DNA from: Prevotella sp. P3-122
GTDB lineage: Bacteria > Bacteroidota > Bacteroidia > Bacteroidales > Bacteroidaceae
Assembly (NCBI RefSeq): GCF_002251365.1
Contig: NZ_NPJH01000030.1
Span: 1-64,000 of the forward strand
Direction: 5' to 3'
Length of the DNA stretch: 64,000 nucleotides
The translations under genes and the position numbers were made by a program. The notes under the pieces were generated by a model that did no database searches, was not told the origin of the DNA, and saw only the letters and a program-made list of their open reading frames with translations. Positions 30,402 through 39,246 of the stretch are shown piece by piece; positions within the stretch are counted from its first letter, which is position 1, and every line of letters starts with the position of its first letter.

Positions 30402-31145
30402 ATGAAGAAATCTTATTTTCTTTCGTTATGTCTCGCAGCCTTGACTTTTGGCAGTTGTGGAGATTCAAAACAGGTAAAGGTAGGTTCAGATGAAGCCGTT
30501 GCGGCAGATTCCGTGGTATCGGTAGAAGGATTGTCTGAAGGCATCAACTCAACATTAACTGCACTTCAGGGCGAACTTACCTCATGCATTGAGAAGAAGG
30601 ATGTCTCTGCCGTTGTGACAACTCTTGCCAATATGCTGGTAATCTACAAGAACCTTGTAGAGGAAGGTAAACTTGAAGAGGCAAAGGTATATGGCGATGC
30701 TATCAAGACATTTGTTAGCGAGAATGCAGAGCAACTGAAGGAAATAGCACGTGGCAACACAACTGTCAGCTCACTTATCGATGGTGTTAAGAACCTTCCT
30801 ACCTCAGCAGAGGCAACAGTTGACGAGGCTAAAAAAGCCGTTGTCTCTGACATTGTAAACCTTGCAGCACCAAGTATCGCAAAGGGAGAGACCACTACAA
30901 AAGCTGTCACAGAAGCTGTTGAGGCTGTACAGAATGCGCCCGAAAATATCAAGGCTGCAGCTACTGAGGCTGCCAACAAGGCAGTCAGCGATGCTAAGGC
31001 TAATGCTACACAAGCCGCTAACGATGCTAAGGCTGCCGCTGCAGAGAAAGTTAACTCTGAGGTGGAGAAAGCCGCTAATGCTGCTACGGAGAAAATCAAT
31101 AGCTTGAAACAGAGCATTACAAACCGTACAAAGCAGAATCAGTGA
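30402..31145 (+). CDS. Ala-rich helical lipoprotein
   Basis: This 247-residue protein has a lipoprotein signal (MKKSYFLSLCLAALTFGSC, lipobox ending at Cys19). A first domain (about 40-135) is helical. From about 140 to the end the chain is Ala, Lys and Glu rich with repeated EAANKA/DAKANA-type heptads, predicting a long amphipathic helix or coiled coil, similar in style to Lpp or apolipoprotein-like tails. It stands alone with its own promoter and terminator region. The function is unknown. Confidence 0.7.
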   Translation: MKKSYFLSLCLAALTFGSCGDSKQVKVGSDEAVAADSVVSVEGLSEGINSTLTALQGELTSCIEKKDVSAVVTTLANMLVIYKNLVEEGKLEEAKVYGDAIKTFVSENAEQLKEIARGNTTVSSLIDGVKNLPTSAEATVDEAKKAVVSDIVNLAAPSIAKGETTTKAVTEAVEAVQNAPENIKAAATEAANKAVSDAKANATQAANDAKAAAAEKVNSEVEKAANAATEKINSLKQSITNRTKQNQ

Positions 31146-31220
31146 GGTTGTTGGCTAAGGGGTACAATTTGATGTGCAATAATTGAATATCCTAATTCTG
31201 AATTCAAGTCGATAATTGTC

Positions 31221-31358
31221 GCGCTGTAAGCGCAAAAGCACAAAGCCCAGGGTAGAGCGCAGCGACACCCTGGGTTATTTTATGTAGGTTATGGTCGCGC
31301 TGTAAGCGCAAAAGCGTAGATAACAGCAGGATAATAACGCTTTTGCGCTTACAGCGCG
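31221..31358. repeat. Dispersed hairpin repeat, family A, copy 1
   Basis: The element contains GCGCTGTAAGCGCAAAAGC at 31221 and again at 31297, and its inverse at 31337-31358. The inner pair 31296-31317/31337-31358 is a perfect 22-bp stem with a 19-bp spacer. A second hairpin CCCAGGGT (31246-31253) / ACCCTGGG (31267-31274) lies upstream. A related, larger copy is at 58651-58880. No protein is encoded. Confidence 0.85.
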
Positions 31359-31442
31359 TGCTGGTCAATGTATTTTCTGCGAGCAAGTAGTCAGAGTAAA
31401 TCAGGAACAGGTTTCATTTTTGGTTATGAAGGCACCTTTTAT

Positions 31443-31655
31443 GCAAAGCTTAGCGTTGGCAGATGCAAAGCTTTGCGTTGGCGATTGCAAAGCTTTGCGT
31501 TGGCGGTTGCAAAGCTTTGCGTTGGCAGATGCAAAGCTTTGCGTAGACAGATGCAACGCTTTGCGTGAGATGGGCAATCCTTGCACAATAATCGACAGTC
31601 CTATTTTGGATAAGTGAAAAGGAATGACTCATCACATGAGTCACTGTAGAACACA
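31443..31655. repeat. 22-bp tandem palindrome array, family B, copy 1 (six units)
   Basis: Six contiguous 22-bp units run from 31443 to 31574. Each has the core GCAAAGCTTTGCGTTGGC plus a variable four bases. The first unit has one change (TTAGC) and the last has GCAACGCTTTGC, which breaks the palindrome. A downstream flank to about 31655 is shared with copy 2 at 61837-62010. Each unit's GCAAAGCTTTGC is self-complementary. Reading frames through it are artefacts of the repeat. Confidence 0.88.
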
Positions 31656-31999
31656 GGAAATTTCTGCTGAATCTGAAACTGGCTAAAAAAGGCATCATGA
31701 CGATTATGCTGTAACGTGTTAATTAGAAGTTCTAAAGCTTCTTGTATCTCGCTCATCCTTCCTACTACGTTCGCCGAGTTGATCCGTAGTCTATGGTAAT
31801 CGCTTATGGCCGTACTAAGCAAGTCTCTTAAATCGTTGAAAACGTCATCCTGAATGCGGGCTGGAATGTCGTACATAGCCCGGTTGATGGCAATGTTAAT
31901 GTCGCACCATACTATATAAACATAATTGACTTCTCTGCTTAGGTCGAGTATGACAGAATTACCCGTACAGGAAGTATTACAGTCTATAACTTGCCTCAT
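31601..31999 (-). CDS. Small helical protein next to repeat B
   Basis: This 132-residue protein has a central region of two to three amphipathic helices (from DIPARIQDDVFNDLRDLL to MSEIQEALELLINTL). The plan is reminiscent of four-helix-bundle accessory proteins such as the Avd-like family, but that is a weak resemblance. Its last 18 or so codons lie in the flank shared by the two repeat-B copies; the copy-2 flank encodes a similar YSxxCxESFL stretch on the minus strand. It may be a real gene invaded at its 3' end, or part of the repeat element. Confidence 0.4.
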   Translation of the reverse strand: MRQVIDCNTSCTGNSVILDLSREVNYVYIVWCDINIAINRAMYDIPARIQDDVFNDLRDLLSTAISDYHRLRINSANVVGRMSEIQEALELLINTLQHNRHDAFFSQFQIQQKFPVFYSDSCDESFLFTYPK

Positions 32000-32079
32000 A
32001 TAATAGACATACTCTGAGTATTCCGCATTGAGTAAACTAAGAAATGAGCGGGTAAAGTTTCTCCTTTCTATTGTTTGCG

Positions 32080-32192
32080 TTAGTGAGAAGACATCGGAGA
32101 AACTACTGATGTCTATGACCCCGAAGATGAAGATTTTCGCCGCCGTTTACAACAGAAGAAGAAAAAAAGCGTGGACTGGGACTATGATTTTT
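32080..32192 (+). other. Possible gene remnant
   Basis: One frame reads about 33 codons ending TDVYDPEDEDFRRRLQQKK, then SVDWDYDF and stop, which looks like a charged protein C-terminus. Upstream the frame is closed, while another frame (about 32010-32080) is open, so this could be a frameshifted gene end. No family is recognised. The region 32000-32217 otherwise holds nothing clear. Confidence 0.25.
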
Positions 32193-32219
32193 GAGGGTGT
32201 TTTACACCCTCATAAAATC
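32186..32219. terminator. Palindromic hairpin at convergent gene ends
   Basis: GAGGGTGT (32193-32200) pairs with ACACCCTC (32204-32211) over a three-base loop, and outer GATTTT/AAAATC arms (32186-32191 and 32214-32219) extend the stem. It sits at the 3' end of the minus-strand lipoprotein fragment. There is no U-tract outside the stem, so termination is uncertain. Confidence 0.45.
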
Positions 32220-32986
32220 ACCAATCATCCTCATCTTCTAATATGTGTCCCCACACAAAATTCGTGGGAACTGCAGGTATGTATTTGTTGTAAGAAACGC
32301 CAGAAAGATTACAATTGATGTAAAAGACTCTGGTTACGCCATCTGCGATAGAATCGTTGGAGGGGGATGCTGTAAAACCAATAGTTTTCGTTGTACCCTT
32401 CCAGCCCATAGCATTTTCTGGCGCATTAGGAGAGTCATATCTTCTTGCGATAATCGATTTGTTGGGTTGAATCGACAGATTCTTATGGACTTTTATATAT
32501 CTTGCAATATAAATGCCAGATGAGATTCCATATTGGCTCCAAGAACTGCCTAAAGAGTATTTTCTCCAGTCACTTTCGGGCTCCTCATAGTCAAATCCGT
32601 AATCCAGTTGTGTAGGAGATGATGCCCTTGTCTGAGACGAGAAACTGTCTTCACAATGTGAATTTGTGCCTATTGCCAAGGCTTCATCAAATTCTAATTC
32701 ATATGTGGTTGTATAACTTAAAAGGAGTGTCTCGCCATTTGAAAGGCTTATAATACTCCCATCTTTGTTCTCTGTGGTAAATAATTGATTTTCATCAGAT
32801 GAACATGCCGTCTTCCATAGCGGGAAATGATACGCTATGTATAAAGGCTTCCTCAGACTCATAGAATTTAGGGTGGTAATCAACAGTAATAATATTGCCG
32901 TCCTTCATGCTAACATGAAGGATGTAATCCTTAGAAGCACATCCCCAGTTTATGAGTATGATAAATATCCACAATACAGATGGCAT
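32218..32986 (-). pseudogene. Frameshifted lipoprotein
   Basis: Two overlapping minus-strand frames appear to be one gene. The 5' frame (from ATG 32986, MPSVLWIFIILINWGCAS) gives a lipoprotein signal and about 60 residues, then stops at 32795. The 3' frame carries on from about 32820 (SSDENQLFTTENKDGS) to 32218, ending EDEDDW. Each frame looks coding only on its own side, so a single indel near 32793-32820 is likely. The product would be a secreted lipoprotein of about 250 residues, family unknown. A sequencing error is possible. Confidence 0.55.
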
Positions 32987-33113
32987 ACGTTTTGTACAAC
33001 CATTATGAACTATTTTTTTTCTTTTCATTGCAATTCTTAATATTCCATCTTTAAGCTTAAAACATTGCTCTTTATTCTATACGCTTTATAGTGTATATAC
33101 AATTTTAGTTATT

Positions 33114-33809
33114 TCATTTCAATACTTTCTTATTACATCCTGCAATAACTATCCCACGGATGGACTTGCTTGCACGCCTCCCTGACAGGTCGAAAGACTG
33201 CGCAGGGAGGTCGTTGATTGGGGCCTTTGCAGAATGGATGGCAGTGGTTCCTTGCGTGAAGTCGCGGGTGGCGAAGATCTGGGAGCCTTGCTCCGTGACA
33301 GATTGCAGAATCGTGTAGTAGGAACACAGCTCATAACTGCGGAGGTAGTCATCGCTTAGCCCGATGCCATCAACGAGGTATTGAAGATGACCGTCGCGGT
33401 CGATAGTGATGCGCTTGCGAGTGATGCCGTTAACCGTCACTTTATCGACTGCAACGACACGACCAGAAAGGCCGTCGATGTCGCCAACGGAAAGATTGAA
33501 GTTCAGAAACTCTTTCTCGCAATCGTCTGTTACGTGATACACGCGTGAATCCCGTTCGAGGGCAGCAAAGTGGAATAGGGTTCCTGTATCATCATGCCAG
33601 ACCTGTTCCAGTCGCTTACATTTCGTACCGCCGACAATGGTGTCACCAACGACGGTGATGGTAAACGGACGGTCGTATTCGCCCGTCTGGTCGTTATACA
33701 TACGCTGTACGCAGTTCCACACTTTGCCATCGGTCAATAACTCCTGTGCCGCCAGCGTGTTGATGCTTGCTGCTGCAATGATTGCAGTGATGATGGTTTT
33801 TGTTTTCAT
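33114..33809 (-). CDS. Secreted protein with T9SS-like C-terminal tail
   Basis: This 231-residue protein has a signal peptide (MKTKTIITAIIAAASINTLAAQ) and a beta-rich body. Its end has SFDLSGRRASKSIRGIVIAG and a basic finish, similar to short Prevotella C-terminal sorting tails that carry DLxGRR and GxYI. It is probably exported to the outer face or periplasm. No catalytic motif is seen. Confidence 0.68.
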   Translation of the reverse strand: MKTKTIITAIIAAASINTLAAQELLTDGKVWNCVQRMYNDQTGEYDRPFTITVVGDTIVGGTKCKRLEQVWHDDTGTLFHFAALERDSRVYHVTDDCEKEFLNFNLSVGDIDGLSGRVVAVDKVTVNGITRKRITIDRDGHLQYLVDGIGLSDDYLRSYELCSYYTILQSVTEQGSQIFATRDFTQGTTAIHSAKAPINDLPAQSFDLSGRRASKSIRGIVIAGCNKKVLK

Positions 33810-33812
33810 ACT

Positions 33813-34844
33813 CTATTTGTTTTTGAGGGTTGATAATAACTGATATGTGTCTCTGACTGATAACAGGTCTGTGAGTACCTTGTCTGCTTTGCCCCCCACT
33901 GACTCCACGAAAGCAGAAAGCTCGTTGAAGTAGCCTTGCGAATGGATTTGGTTGTTTTCAAGGATGGGGGCGAAGTTGTTGCGGGTGTATAAGTATTCGA
34001 CGGTCTTATTGTGGGGACGGACTTTCTCGGTGGGAATGCTGAGAATGGTGGAAGGTTTTGGTTCGAAGGTTAATTCTTCCATCTGCGAGAGGCGGTAGAT
34101 GCCGTTTGACGTGCAGACTTTGAGGGATTCTTCGGCAGAAGTCCATGCGTAGGATGTGGAGAGTTCGAGGGTGCCGACGATATGGGGATGCCGGAGCATG
34201 AGGATGTAGGATGCTGGGGCGACTTGCTGACAGGCGATGATTTCTGGTTCGCCAAAGAGGAGACAGACAAGGTCCAGGGGATGGATGTAAAGATCGAGCA
34301 AGGCATCACCTTCTGGATAGTTACCAGTGAGGTAATGGAGATCGTAACTGACAAGATGCTCTTTGCGCAGACGTTTACGAAGGATTTGCACGGCAAGGGC
34401 GTAGCGTTTCTGCAAGCCGACCATAGCGACGGGCGAGCCGTAAAGTCGCTGCATATCAATGAGGGTTTCAAGTTCCTGTAGCGACTGGCAGGGTGGCTTC
34501 TCGATGAACAATGACTTGCCGCTTTTTAATATCTGTGAGGCGATGAGGAAATGAGCAGAGGGTGAAGCAGAAACAAAAACGCCTTTTACTTCATCATCAT
34601 TCAATATCGTGTCAAGCGAGCTCGTGGCTTTCACTTGTGGGAATTTCCGTTCTATCAGCCGTGCCTTCCTTTCCGACGTGACACAAATGTATTTCAACGG
34701 TATGCCGAGGTAGTGGAGCACGGGATAAAGATTGGTGAGCGAGTGCTGGCCCATGCCCACGAAGGCATATTGATATTGGTACGTTTGACGTAGGAATCGC
34801 TCCGTGCGCATACGCTTATATCGGTTGATAACAGATTGTATCAT
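33813..34844 (-). CDS. Gfo/Idh/MocA-family oxidoreductase
   Basis: This 343-residue protein has an N-terminal Rossmann fold (AFVGMGQHSLTNLYPVL, about 27-43), the family's IEKPPCQSLQELE motif with the catalytic-type lysine (about 114), and a C-terminal alpha/beta domain. The first 26 residues are an extra basic helix. It overlaps the upstream radical SAM gene by 4 bp, so the two are translationally coupled. Substrate unknown; a sugar or sugar-nucleotide is likely by family. Confidence 0.82.
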   Translation of the reverse strand: MIQSVINRYKRMRTERFLRQTYQYQYAFVGMGQHSLTNLYPVLHYLGIPLKYICVTSERKARLIERKFPQVKATSSLDTILNDDEVKGVFVSASPSAHFLIASQILKSGKSLFIEKPPCQSLQELETLIDMQRLYGSPVAMVGLQKRYALAVQILRKRLRKEHLVSYDLHYLTGNYPEGDALLDLYIHPLDLVCLLFGEPEIIACQQVAPASYILMLRHPHIVGTLELSTSYAWTSAEESLKVCTSNGIYRLSQMEELTFEPKPSTILSIPTEKVRPHNKTVEYLYTRNNFAPILENNQIHSQGYFNELSAFVESVGGKADKVLTDLLSVRDTYQLLSTLKNK

Positions 34845-35902
34845 AATATCGCTTTTAGATGTCTTCTATAGGTTTGCTTGGGGTCTGCCGTCCACTGATA
34901 CGGGCCGTAGAACTTCTCGATGAGCCATTTAGGCAATAGTCGCTCGAAATTGCGCACAAGGATGATGTCGTATTTGCGATGGAAGTTAATCCAGCAGTCG
35001 TTGCAATGGTGTGAATAGTGGCATTGGGTCTGACAGGCCGATGCTCCGTTGAAAATCTCGTCGAGTGATTGCTCGTGGATATTGCCCAACATCACATCAA
35101 GGTTCTGGCAGAGCGGTACATCGCCATTACTATGTACCACGAGACTGCTCATGATACTTTGACAACGAAGCCGAAGATGTCCATTTCGCCATTCATCATA
35201 GAGTGCCACGAAGTCGTAGTTCTCTTGTGTGTCGTGGATGCTCTGCGGTATCTGCGTCACGAAGTCCGATGCCGCCAGCAGTCCACTCGTCGTATCGAAG
35301 AAAGCCATTGTCCCGTAGATACCAATCCTCACATCCACGCCGTAATGCTTGGCAACGTCTATCACATTCGCCATGTCGTCGAATGTATTCCACGGCGACA
35401 GACAGAACATCAGCGACAGAGGCACTTCACCTTTAAGGGCTTCCACCACCTCGATCACTCGGTCGTAGCCGTCGCGTCCCCGCATCCGCTGATAAGTCTC
35501 GCGGCCACCGTCGAGAGAGACGTACAGATGACAAGGCTGATAGCGACGGACGGCATCAATAACACGACGGAACGCGAGACAGTTGGATAGCAGCGTGTAG
35601 TTAGGGTGATTCTCTTGAAACCAGGCCATGATTTCATCAGCCTGTGGGTGTAGGATGAACTCGCCGCCCTCCAATCCTACGGTGGTTCTCTGTGTCACAC
35701 ATCGACTCTGCATCATCCACTGAATGTCATCGAGCGAAAGATGCTCCACCGGACGTTTCTGCCAGATGTTGCAGTGCTTGCACTTCGACTGACAGAGCGT
35801 GGTCGAGTAAATCATCAGTTGCGATAGCCACTTATGGTGTGGCCTCGCAACGTTGTTCAGATAGAGCAGTCCATTGAGGACATAATCCTTAGCCTTATAC
35901 AT
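34841..35902 (-). CDS. Radical SAM protein with SPASM-like C-terminus
   Basis: This 353-residue protein has the radical SAM cluster motif CQSKCKHC (about 38-45), GLEGGEF, and a Cys-rich C-terminal region with CQNLDVMLGN and CHYSHHCNDCW, resembling a SPASM or twitch auxiliary cluster. Such enzymes modify peptides, sugars or cofactors. It has a divergent upstream neighbour (35968-36528, same strand) and is coupled to a Gfo/Idh/MocA oxidoreductase. No precursor peptide is evident nearby. Confidence 0.82.
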   Translation of the reverse strand: MYKAKDYVLNGLLYLNNVARPHHKWLSQLMIYSTTLCQSKCKHCNIWQKRPVEHLSLDDIQWMMQSRCVTQRTTVGLEGGEFILHPQADEIMAWFQENHPNYTLLSNCLAFRRVIDAVRRYQPCHLYVSLDGGRETYQRMRGRDGYDRVIEVVEALKGEVPLSLMFCLSPWNTFDDMANVIDVAKHYGVDVRIGIYGTMAFFDTTSGLLAASDFVTQIPQSIHDTQENYDFVALYDEWRNGHLRLRCQSIMSSLVVHSNGDVPLCQNLDVMLGNIHEQSLDEIFNGASACQTQCHYSHHCNDCWINFHRKYDIILVRNFERLLPKWLIEKFYGPYQWTADPKQTYRRHLKAIL

Positions 35903-35967
35903 TGTTCTTATACATTGTTTACGAATGTAGATGCAGGAAGAACATATCTCCCCGCATCTATACTAAT

Positions 35968-36528
35968 CTATTCTATTATTAATCTCTGTGAATCGGTAAG
36001 TTTTCCATTTACATATAGTGACACGATATGAATGCCAGAATTTAAGGATGATATATTCTCAGTAACATTTGGCATCACATTTGAAACCACAAGTGTTTTT
36101 TCTCGATTTCCAGTCATGGAACTTATTACGAGTTGGCCTGATGATACTCCGTCTTGCAATTTAGTGGTTATGGTGACATTGCCACTGGCAGGGTTAGGGC
36201 TGCATCTTATTATTTTACTGCCAGAATCGGAGATATTCGTACTTGCTACCGTTCCATTTGACAGCATATCGATTTTTTGAGCCTGAGCCTCTATTGTTGA
36301 TTGCATTTCTTGAATGGCCTGTACAAGCATCGGTATCATGGCTGTGTAATTTATCATTTTGTGGCCTTCCTCATCAGTCTTCACCGCATCAGGTATTCCT
36401 AAGGGGACTTCATGAGTGCGACTACAGGAAAGATAAATATTTACCCCCATTGCCTCTTTTTCTACACTTGCTAATGTACTTAATGTACTTATCGCAAATA
36501 CGAATAGGATTAGTACTACTTTTTTCAT
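35968..36528 (-). CDS. Secreted protein with T9SS sorting domain
   Basis: The frame is open from 36642 but ATG 36528 begins a signal peptide (MKKVVLILFVFAISTLSTLAS), giving 186 residues. A helical segment (MIPMLVQAIQEMQSTIEAQA) resembles the stalk of intramolecular-chaperone tails. The C-terminal ~80 residues (CSPNPASGNVTI ... LNSGIHIVSLYVNGK) are a type A T9SS sorting domain. It is probably secreted and anchored to the cell surface. Confidence 0.75.
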   Translation of the reverse strand: MKKVVLILFVFAISTLSTLASVEKEAMGVNIYLSCSRTHEVPLGIPDAVKTDEEGHKMINYTAMIPMLVQAIQEMQSTIEAQAQKIDMLSNGTVASTNISDSGSKIIRCSPNPASGNVTITTKLQDGVSSGQLVISSMTGNREKTLVVSNVMPNVTENISSLNSGIHIVSLYVNGKLTDSQRLIIE

Positions 36529-36732
36529 AATTTGAAATTTAATGAATGAAATGAAATCGGATGCAAAATTAAAGATTGATGTAAAAGATGACAAGAAAAA
36601 ATCAAAATGAGAATTTTCAGAAATTATATAGTAATTTTCCATTTACCTGTTTTTCAATGAATTACAAAATAAACTTGAAATTTTTGAAAATTATTATCAG
36701 TTTAAAAAGCACTGGCTTCAGCGAATTTTGAT

Positions 36733-36740
36733 TAATTTTG
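36733..36740 (+). promoter_or_regulatory. Promoter -7 box for TPR regulator
   Basis: TAATTTTG matches TAnnTTTG 28 bp before the ATG at 36768. The -33 element is weak. The intergenic 36529-36767 holds little else visible. Confidence 0.55.
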
Positions 36741-36767
36741 CACTCGAAAACTAAAGATGTAAAGTAT

Positions 36768-38561
36768 ATGAAGAAAGTCTTTTTATACCTTACCGTATTG
36801 CTGACTGTAATAGGTTGCAGTCAGACAACCGAGATTGACATTGTCATGAACCAAGCGGAAAAGATCATGGAGACTCGTCAGGATGATGCCAATAAGTCAT
36901 TGATAGTGCTTGACAGTCTGAAAGCGCGAATCAACGGAATGACAGAGGCTCAGCGGATGAGGTACCATCTGCTCCAGGCCAAGGCCATGAATAAGGCGTA
37001 TGTAGACTTCACTTCCGATAGCATCATGCTGAAAGTTGTGGACTACTACGAACGTTACGGCTCTGGTTACGAGAAGATGACAGCCAACTATCTGCTTGGC
37101 TGTGTATATCGCGACCTAGGCGATGCCCCTACAGCGATGAAATATCTCGAACGGGCTACGAAATCTGATGGGAAAGACATTCCTACATATAAGACGCTTG
37201 CACATATACACGGCCAGATGGCGTATTTATTGGAGGAGCAATCTTTAGCCGAAAATGCATTACGTGAACTGGATGTTGCTTACAAATATTCCATACTTGC
37301 CGGTGATACTATAGATGCTTTGACTATACTTAGCGTAAAAGCTCCTGTATATTCTCTCGTTAACAAGATGGATTCTTCAGAGATTGTCATTGACTCCTGC
37401 ATCAATATGTTTAAGAGAATGGGATGTCAACAATATGCAGCCCAAATGTGTGCATATAATATAAGGTATCTTCTACAGAAAGGAGAAATCGGAAAGGCAC
37501 ATGAGCGTATGAAGATATATGAAACGGAGTCGGGCTATTTCCATAATGGCGAAATCGAATCGGGTAAAGAAGTGTACTATTATTACAAGGGGCTATACTA
37601 TCTTAGTGTTAATCATACTGATTCTGCACGGACAATGTTTCAAAAATGTCTAAATTATATAGCAGACCCCAATATTAAAGTATCCGCCTATCATGGTCTA
37701 AGTTTACTTTATGACAAAATTGGGCCAGCAGACTCCACAGCGAAATACGCATTGTTGGCATATAACGCTAACGATTCTGCATACGATAAAAGAGTAAGTG
37801 AGACTCTGATAAGGCAGCAAGCTTTGTATAACTACAGCAAGCATCAAGAGACTGCACTTCGGAGTGCAGAGCGTGCAGCCACGCTTGGATGGTGGCTGTT
37901 TGCCTCACTTGCTGTACTTGTCGCGGTTGTATGCTCCACCTCATTTATATATAAAAAGAAGAAAAGGGCTGCAGGGCGGAGAATAGCCATGATGCAAGAA
38001 CGCTATGAGACGGAAAAGACATTACTTCAGCGCGAAATGGAAGAGATGAACGCCCTTCTTGAGAAGCGGCAGTCGTTGTTGGAAACCAAGGAAGATTTGT
38101 TGGAACGACGAGAAGCCGAACTGAATATCGAAATCGGAAAGCGCGAACAGTCTATAGTAGAGTTACAAGAACGGGTGGCTGGATATGAACGCGAAATGCA
38201 TATCAAAGACATTGCCGTTTTGGAGGACGAGATTCAGAAGGCACCGCTGAAAGACGATTTCAGCTATTATCTGAAGAACGTCATGGAGCAGCCCTCCAGC
38301 AAGGACTGGGACAAACTCATAAGGTTCGCCAAGAGCAATTTCCCAAAACTGTATGTGATGCTTCGAAACTACAATGTAAGCGAGCGTGAACTCAGAATCT
38401 GTCTCCTCACCCGCCTGATGTTCAAACCCAAAGACATTGCCGTCCTTGTTGGTTGCCGTTTCCCAGAGGTCTCGCTTACCCGCAGTCGTCTGCTAAAGAA
38501 AATCTACGGCATAGATGGTAAGGCTTCTGACTTCGACAAGAGAATCATACTGATGTACTAA
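36768..38561 (+). CDS. Lipoprotein TPR sensor-regulator with C-terminal HTH-like region
   Basis: This 597-residue protein starts with a lipoprotein-type signal (MKKVFLYLTVLLTVIGC), then about eight TPR repeats (about 30-345), a transmembrane helix near 378-398, a long coiled coil (about 400-490) and a C-terminal region with RELRICLLTRLMFKPKDIAV and SLTRSRLLKKIYG that resembles a helix-turn-helix. This layout is common in Bacteroidetes membrane-bound regulators that sense outside and act on DNA. Targets are unknown; the neighbouring secreted-protein genes are candidates. Confidence 0.75.
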   Translation: MKKVFLYLTVLLTVIGCSQTTEIDIVMNQAEKIMETRQDDANKSLIVLDSLKARINGMTEAQRMRYHLLQAKAMNKAYVDFTSDSIMLKVVDYYERYGSGYEKMTANYLLGCVYRDLGDAPTAMKYLERATKSDGKDIPTYKTLAHIHGQMAYLLEEQSLAENALRELDVAYKYSILAGDTIDALTILSVKAPVYSLVNKMDSSEIVIDSCINMFKRMGCQQYAAQMCAYNIRYLLQKGEIGKAHERMKIYETESGYFHNGEIESGKEVYYYYKGLYYLSVNHTDSARTMFQKCLNYIADPNIKVSAYHGLSLLYDKIGPADSTAKYALLAYNANDSAYDKRVSETLIRQQALYNYSKHQETALRSAERAATLGWWLFASLAVLVAVVCSTSFIYKKKKRAAGRRIAMMQERYETEKTLLQREMEEMNALLEKRQSLLETKEDLLERREAELNIEIGKREQSIVELQERVAGYEREMHIKDIAVLEDEIQKAPLKDDFSYYLKNVMEQPSSKDWDKLIRFAKSNFPKLYVMLRNYNVSERELRICLLTRLMFKPKDIAVLVGCRFPEVSLTRSRLLKKIYGIDGKASDFDKRIILMY

Positions 38562-38694
38562 GCAACTCATGTAAGCAGAGTGTAACACAAAGAGATAATT
38601 ATTTAAAATTATCTACTCGTTCTTTATGGAATTGGCAGTCAAAGACTTACATTTTTATGTTGAAATTTTTAAAAATTCATATTCGTGACTTCTC

Positions 38695-38725
38695 TTGGCA
38701 GTTAATTTGTTGAATTATAATTTTG
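38695..38725 (+). promoter_or_regulatory. Promoter before the frameshifted peptide gene
   Basis: TTGG at 38695-38698 and TAATTTTG at 38718-38725, spaced 19 bp, form a good Bacteroidetes promoter. It implies a leader of about 115 nt before ATG 38846. Confidence 0.6.
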
Positions 38726-38845
38726 CAGCGTCAAAGCATTTAATAGCTCGAATAATAGAGTCCGATATTATACAGACTAGACTGGCACAAAGGGGTAATG
38801 TCGCAATGCCTTAGCGGTGAGTATTAACAAATAAAAAAAGAAACA

Positions 38846-39036
38846 ATGAAGAAGTTATTTGCTACATTTTTTTGGCATTAGGATTCGCTTCTACTTCATT
38901 TGCAGCTACGCCAACTGTCAATCCTGTGTCTGAAAGCCAAGTTTCCAAAAGCGTTCAGATGCAAAGTCGCGATGTTGTCATCATTGTCATTGAAGATGGC
39001 GATGATGTGATAATCATTATTATAGAGCGTCCTTAA
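38846..39036 (+). pseudogene. Small secreted peptide with frameshift in a T-tract
   Basis: From ATG 38846 the frame reads MKKLFATFFWH and stops. If the seven-T run at 38867-38873 had one more T, it would read MKKLFATFFLALGFASTSFA, a textbook signal peptide, followed by about 43 residues ending in an odd DVVIIVIEDGDDVIIIII stretch and stop at 39034-39036. The gene has its own promoter and a strong downstream hairpin. It could be a pseudogene, a phase-variable gene switched off, or a sequencing error in the T run. Confidence 0.6.
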
Positions 39037-39047
39037 TTAAGGGGTTG

Positions 39048-39098
39048 GGATATTGTTCTCTTCAAAGCCGTCCGTCGGTAATGAAGAGGGCAATATCC
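39048..39098 (+). terminator. Strong hairpin after peptide gene
   Basis: GGATATTG at 39048-39055 pairs with CAATATCC at 39091-39098, and the next nine bases also pair (39056-39064 with 39082-39090, two G-U), giving a 17-bp stem. It starts 11 bp after the peptide stop codon. The following T content is modest. Confidence 0.65.
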
Positions 39099-39154
39099 TC
39101 CTTTGTCAAAAGGATATAAAGCCCTAAAAATTTCAGAAAACTGACATAAAAAAA

Positions 39155-39215
39155 ACGAAGATACCTTCGTGAGCCTCCCCCAAAAAACTTCGTAGGCCCA
39201 CGAAGGTCTCTTCGT
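39155..39215. terminator. Inverted repeat downstream of SulP
   Basis: ACGAAGATACCTTCGTG at 39155-39171 matches the inverse of 39199-39215 at 16 of 17 positions. It lies between the peptide gene and the convergent SulP gene, whose stop is 39247. Given its place it may end the SulP transcript. Confidence 0.6.
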
Positions 39216-39246
39216 AAAATAGGTCATATAATATATTAAGACCAAG